A stretch of DNA of 6,908 nt from Pseudomonadota bacterium. GTDB taxonomy: Bacteria; Pseudomonadota; Alphaproteobacteria; Rhizobiales; Xanthobacteraceae. The translations under genes and the position numbers were made by a program. The DNA is taken from assembly GCA_023422775.1 (NCBI GenBank), contig JAFAGM010000138.1:1-6908 (forward strand), read 5' to 3'. The stretch's first letter is position 1, and each line of letters opens with the position of its first letter. The notes below the pieces were generated by a model. It did no database searches. It saw nothing but the letters and a program-made list of their open reading frames with translations, and was not told the origin of the DNA. Of the stretch, positions 5,388 to 6,908 are shown in pieces.

Positions 5388-5438
5388 CCCTTCGCAAAAT
5401 CAAACCTGGTTCGAACCAACGTTTAAGGAAACTGATCA

Positions 5439-5809
<371 letters not shown>

Positions 5810-5816
<7 letters not shown>

Positions 5817-5829
5817 CGCGAGTTACTTC
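5810..5829 (+). other. Hairpin spanning the rplL stop codon
   Basis: GAAGTAAC (5810-5817) pairs perfectly with GTTACTTC (5822-5829) around a GCGA tetraloop of the stable GNRA class. The rplL stop codon TAA (5814-5816) lies within the stem. No T-run follows, so it is not a typical terminator. It could protect the rplL 3' end against exonucleases after processing, helping explain high L7/L12 output; that role is inference. Confidence 0.5.
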
Positions 5830-5835
5830 GACGAA

Positions 5836-5944
5836 ATCCCCGGACAAGCGAGGCGCAAGCCGAGCGCGATCCGGGGATCTGCCAAGGACGTGGATGGCCG
5901 GGGCATCTGGCGTGAAGACGCGCTTCGCGCTTATGCCCAGCCAT
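5836..5944. repeat. Pair of long palindromic intergenic (REP-like) repeats after rplL
   Basis: The first unit has arms ATCCCCGGA (5836-5844) and TCCGGGGAT (5870-5878) with an inner GGC-GCAA-GCC hairpin. The second has imperfect outer arms at 5894-5906 and 5933-5944 (ATGGC / GCCAT and GGGCAT / ATGCCC). It also has an inner 8-bp stem at 5910-5917 / 5923-5930. The core at 5914-5932 is an exact inverted copy of 87-105. Such paired palindromes are typical dispersed elements in Bradyrhizobium relatives, though membership in a named family was not tested. Confidence 0.65.
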
Positions 5945-6015
5945 TACGGAAGCGGCGGGGTCTTCATGGAACTTGTGCGATGGGGGAACCCGGAGCATAG
6001 CGTACACAGAAACGT

Positions 6016-6051
6016 GTGGGGATTCGCGGGGTTAGCCCCTCGAATCTCCAC
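6016..6051 (+). other. Long hairpin in the rplL-rpoB spacer
   Basis: An 11-bp stem (6016-6026 with 6041-6051, one G-U) continues past one C/T mismatch into GGGG / CCCC (6028-6031, 6036-6039) with a TTAG loop. That makes about 16 bp stacked. There is no T-run after it. In E. coli the rplL-rpoB spacer contains an RNase III processing site; this long stem in the same place could serve likewise, by analogy only. Confidence 0.5.
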
Positions 6052-6185
6052 GATTACGCCCCATATCGGGGCGGCAGCAGGAAAATACGGCAAGGCGGTG
6101 GGAACGGCAGGGTTCCCGAGGTAAGCCGTTGGGAGACAGTCAAATTTCGGGCTTTTTCAGTCCGTGAAGCGATAGGTTGAGACGG

Positions 6186-6217
6186 GCGGGTGCAGTCATG
6201 CGCCCGCGCGTCGTTTT
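6186..6217 (+). terminator. Possible attenuator hairpin upstream of rpoB
   Basis: GCGGGTGC (6186-6193) pairs with GCGCCCGC (6200-6207), one G-U pair, around a 6-base loop. TTTT lies at 6214-6217 and TTT at 6221-6223. The T-run starts 6 bases after the stem, so it is a weak intrinsic terminator. It could act as a partial attenuator lowering rpoB relative to rplL, as known in this spacer in E. coli. Confidence 0.35.
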
Positions 6218-6367
6218 GCGTTTGGAAGGTCCGGAGAACGGATTTGGGACTTAATTCCTGAGGCCGGGCTTTGTTCCTGTCGAGCGATTCGAAGATTCAA
6301 CCCGGGGGCGATGGCAGTCGCGCTTCGGATGGTTCGCCCAAAAGGGCGACGAAAATGAGAGGCCACG

Positions 6368-6908
6368 ATGGCGCAGCAGACATTCACCGGTCGCAAACGT
6401 GTTCGCAAGTTCTTCGGACACATCAAGGAAGTCGCCGAGATGCCGAACCTCATCGAGGTTCAGAAGGCGTCCTATGACCAGTTCCTGATGGTCGACGAAC
6501 CCCAGGGCGGCCGTCTCGACGAGGGTCTGCAGGCGGTGTTCCGCTCGGTGTTTCCGATCTCCGACTTCTCGGGCACCTCGATGCTGGAATTCGTCCGCTA
6601 CGAGTTCGAGCAGCCGAAATACGACGTCGACGAGTGCCGCCAGCGCGGCATGACCTTCGCTGCGCCCCTCAAGGTGACGCTGCGCCTCATCGTGTTCGAT
6701 ATCGACGAGGAAACCGGTGCGAAGTCGGTGAAGGACATCAAGGAGCAGGACGTCTACATGGGCGACATTCCGCTCATGACGATGAACGGCACCTTCATCG
6801 TCAACGGCACCGAGCGCGTCATCGTCTCGCAGATGCACCGTTCGCCGGGCGTGTTCTTCGATCACGACAAGGGCAAGACCCATTCCTCGGGCAAGCTGCT
6901 GTTCGCCG
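6368..6908 (+). CDS. rpoB: DNA-directed RNA polymerase beta subunit, N-terminal part (partial)
   Basis: The frame is open from ATG at 6368 to the window edge and encodes the first 180 residues of RpoB, out of roughly 1,370 in alphaproteobacteria. It begins MAQQTFTGRKRVRKFFG. It shows the early beta-subunit blocks, including DQFL near residue 37, FEQPKYDVDECRQRG near 80 and NGTFIVNGTERVIVSQ (140-155) followed by MHRSPGVFF. The subunit forms one half of the catalytic cleft of RNA polymerase and later contains the rifampicin-binding region, not reached here. The ribosome binding site is GAGAGG at 6357-6362, five bases before the ATG. A small AAAA-loop hairpin lies just upstream of it. The gene follows rplL by 551 bases, a long spacer for this operon. 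Confidence 0.98.
   Translation, partial: MAQQTFTGRKRVRKFFGHIKEVAEMPNLIEVQKASYDQFLMVDEPQGGRLDEGLQAVFRSVFPISDFSGTSMLEFVRYEFEQPKYDVDECRQRGMTFAAPLKVTLRLIVFDIDEETGAKSVKDIKEQDVYMGDIPLMTMNGTFIVNGTERVIVSQMHRSPGVFFDHDKGKTHSSGKLLFA

Larger units (their letters stand above)
5945..6367 (+). other. rpoB upstream region with serial hairpins, no gene seen
   Basis: No supported gene lies here; short open frames lack ribosome binding sites and known content. Besides the hairpins entered separately, it holds CGCCCC / GGGGCG at 6057-6073, GGGAAC / GTTCCC at 6100-6117, and TCGCCC-AAAA-GGGCGA at 6334-6349. The last ends 7 bases before the rpoB ribosome binding site. The region is probably transcribed as the rplL-rpoB spacer, as in other bacteria where rplJL and rpoBC are co-transcribed. 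No clear separate rpoB promoter was recognised. Confidence 0.55.

Overview
The window looks like the chromosome of a high-GC alphaproteobacterium, most likely of the Bradyrhizobium / Rhodopseudomonas group. This rests on recognising the L1, L10, L7/L12 and RpoB sequences and on palindromic intergenic repeats of a type common in that group. No database search was possible.

The backbone is the conserved ribosomal protein and RNA polymerase cluster, all on the + strand: the 3' end of nusG (1-81), rplK (239-667), rplA (674-1366), then rplJ (4869-5387), rplL (5439-5816) and the 5' end of rpoB (6368 to the window edge). A leader resembling the L1 autogenous operator precedes rplK. A strong intrinsic terminator follows rplA. 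A structured L10-type leader precedes rplJ, which starts at GTG. A 551-base gap between rplL and rpoB holds palindromic repeats and several hairpins that may process or attenuate the transcript.

The usual rplA-rplJ junction is split by about 3.5 kb of unrelated DNA. First comes a + strand D-2-hydroxyacid dehydrogenase (1477-2430). Converging on it is a compact three-gene - strand operon with overlapping genes: a small four-helix membrane protein (4215-3838), a carboxymuconolactone decarboxylase-family protein (3845-3300) and an ECF41-type sigma factor with a fused SnoaL-like regulatory domain (about 3322-2435). The sigma factor carries the family's WLPEP, DGGGR and NPDKL motifs. Just upstream of the first gene, on the - strand, is CGTCACA-N16-CGTC. 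This closely matches the promoter known for ECF41 targets, so the operon probably drives itself.

The most interesting part is this self-contained ECF41 / CMD / membrane-protein module inside the ribosomal cluster. The sigma and CMD pairing is a known arrangement. The membrane protein as first gene, and the location, deserve a second look. I see no CRISPR array, transposase, phage gene or tRNA.
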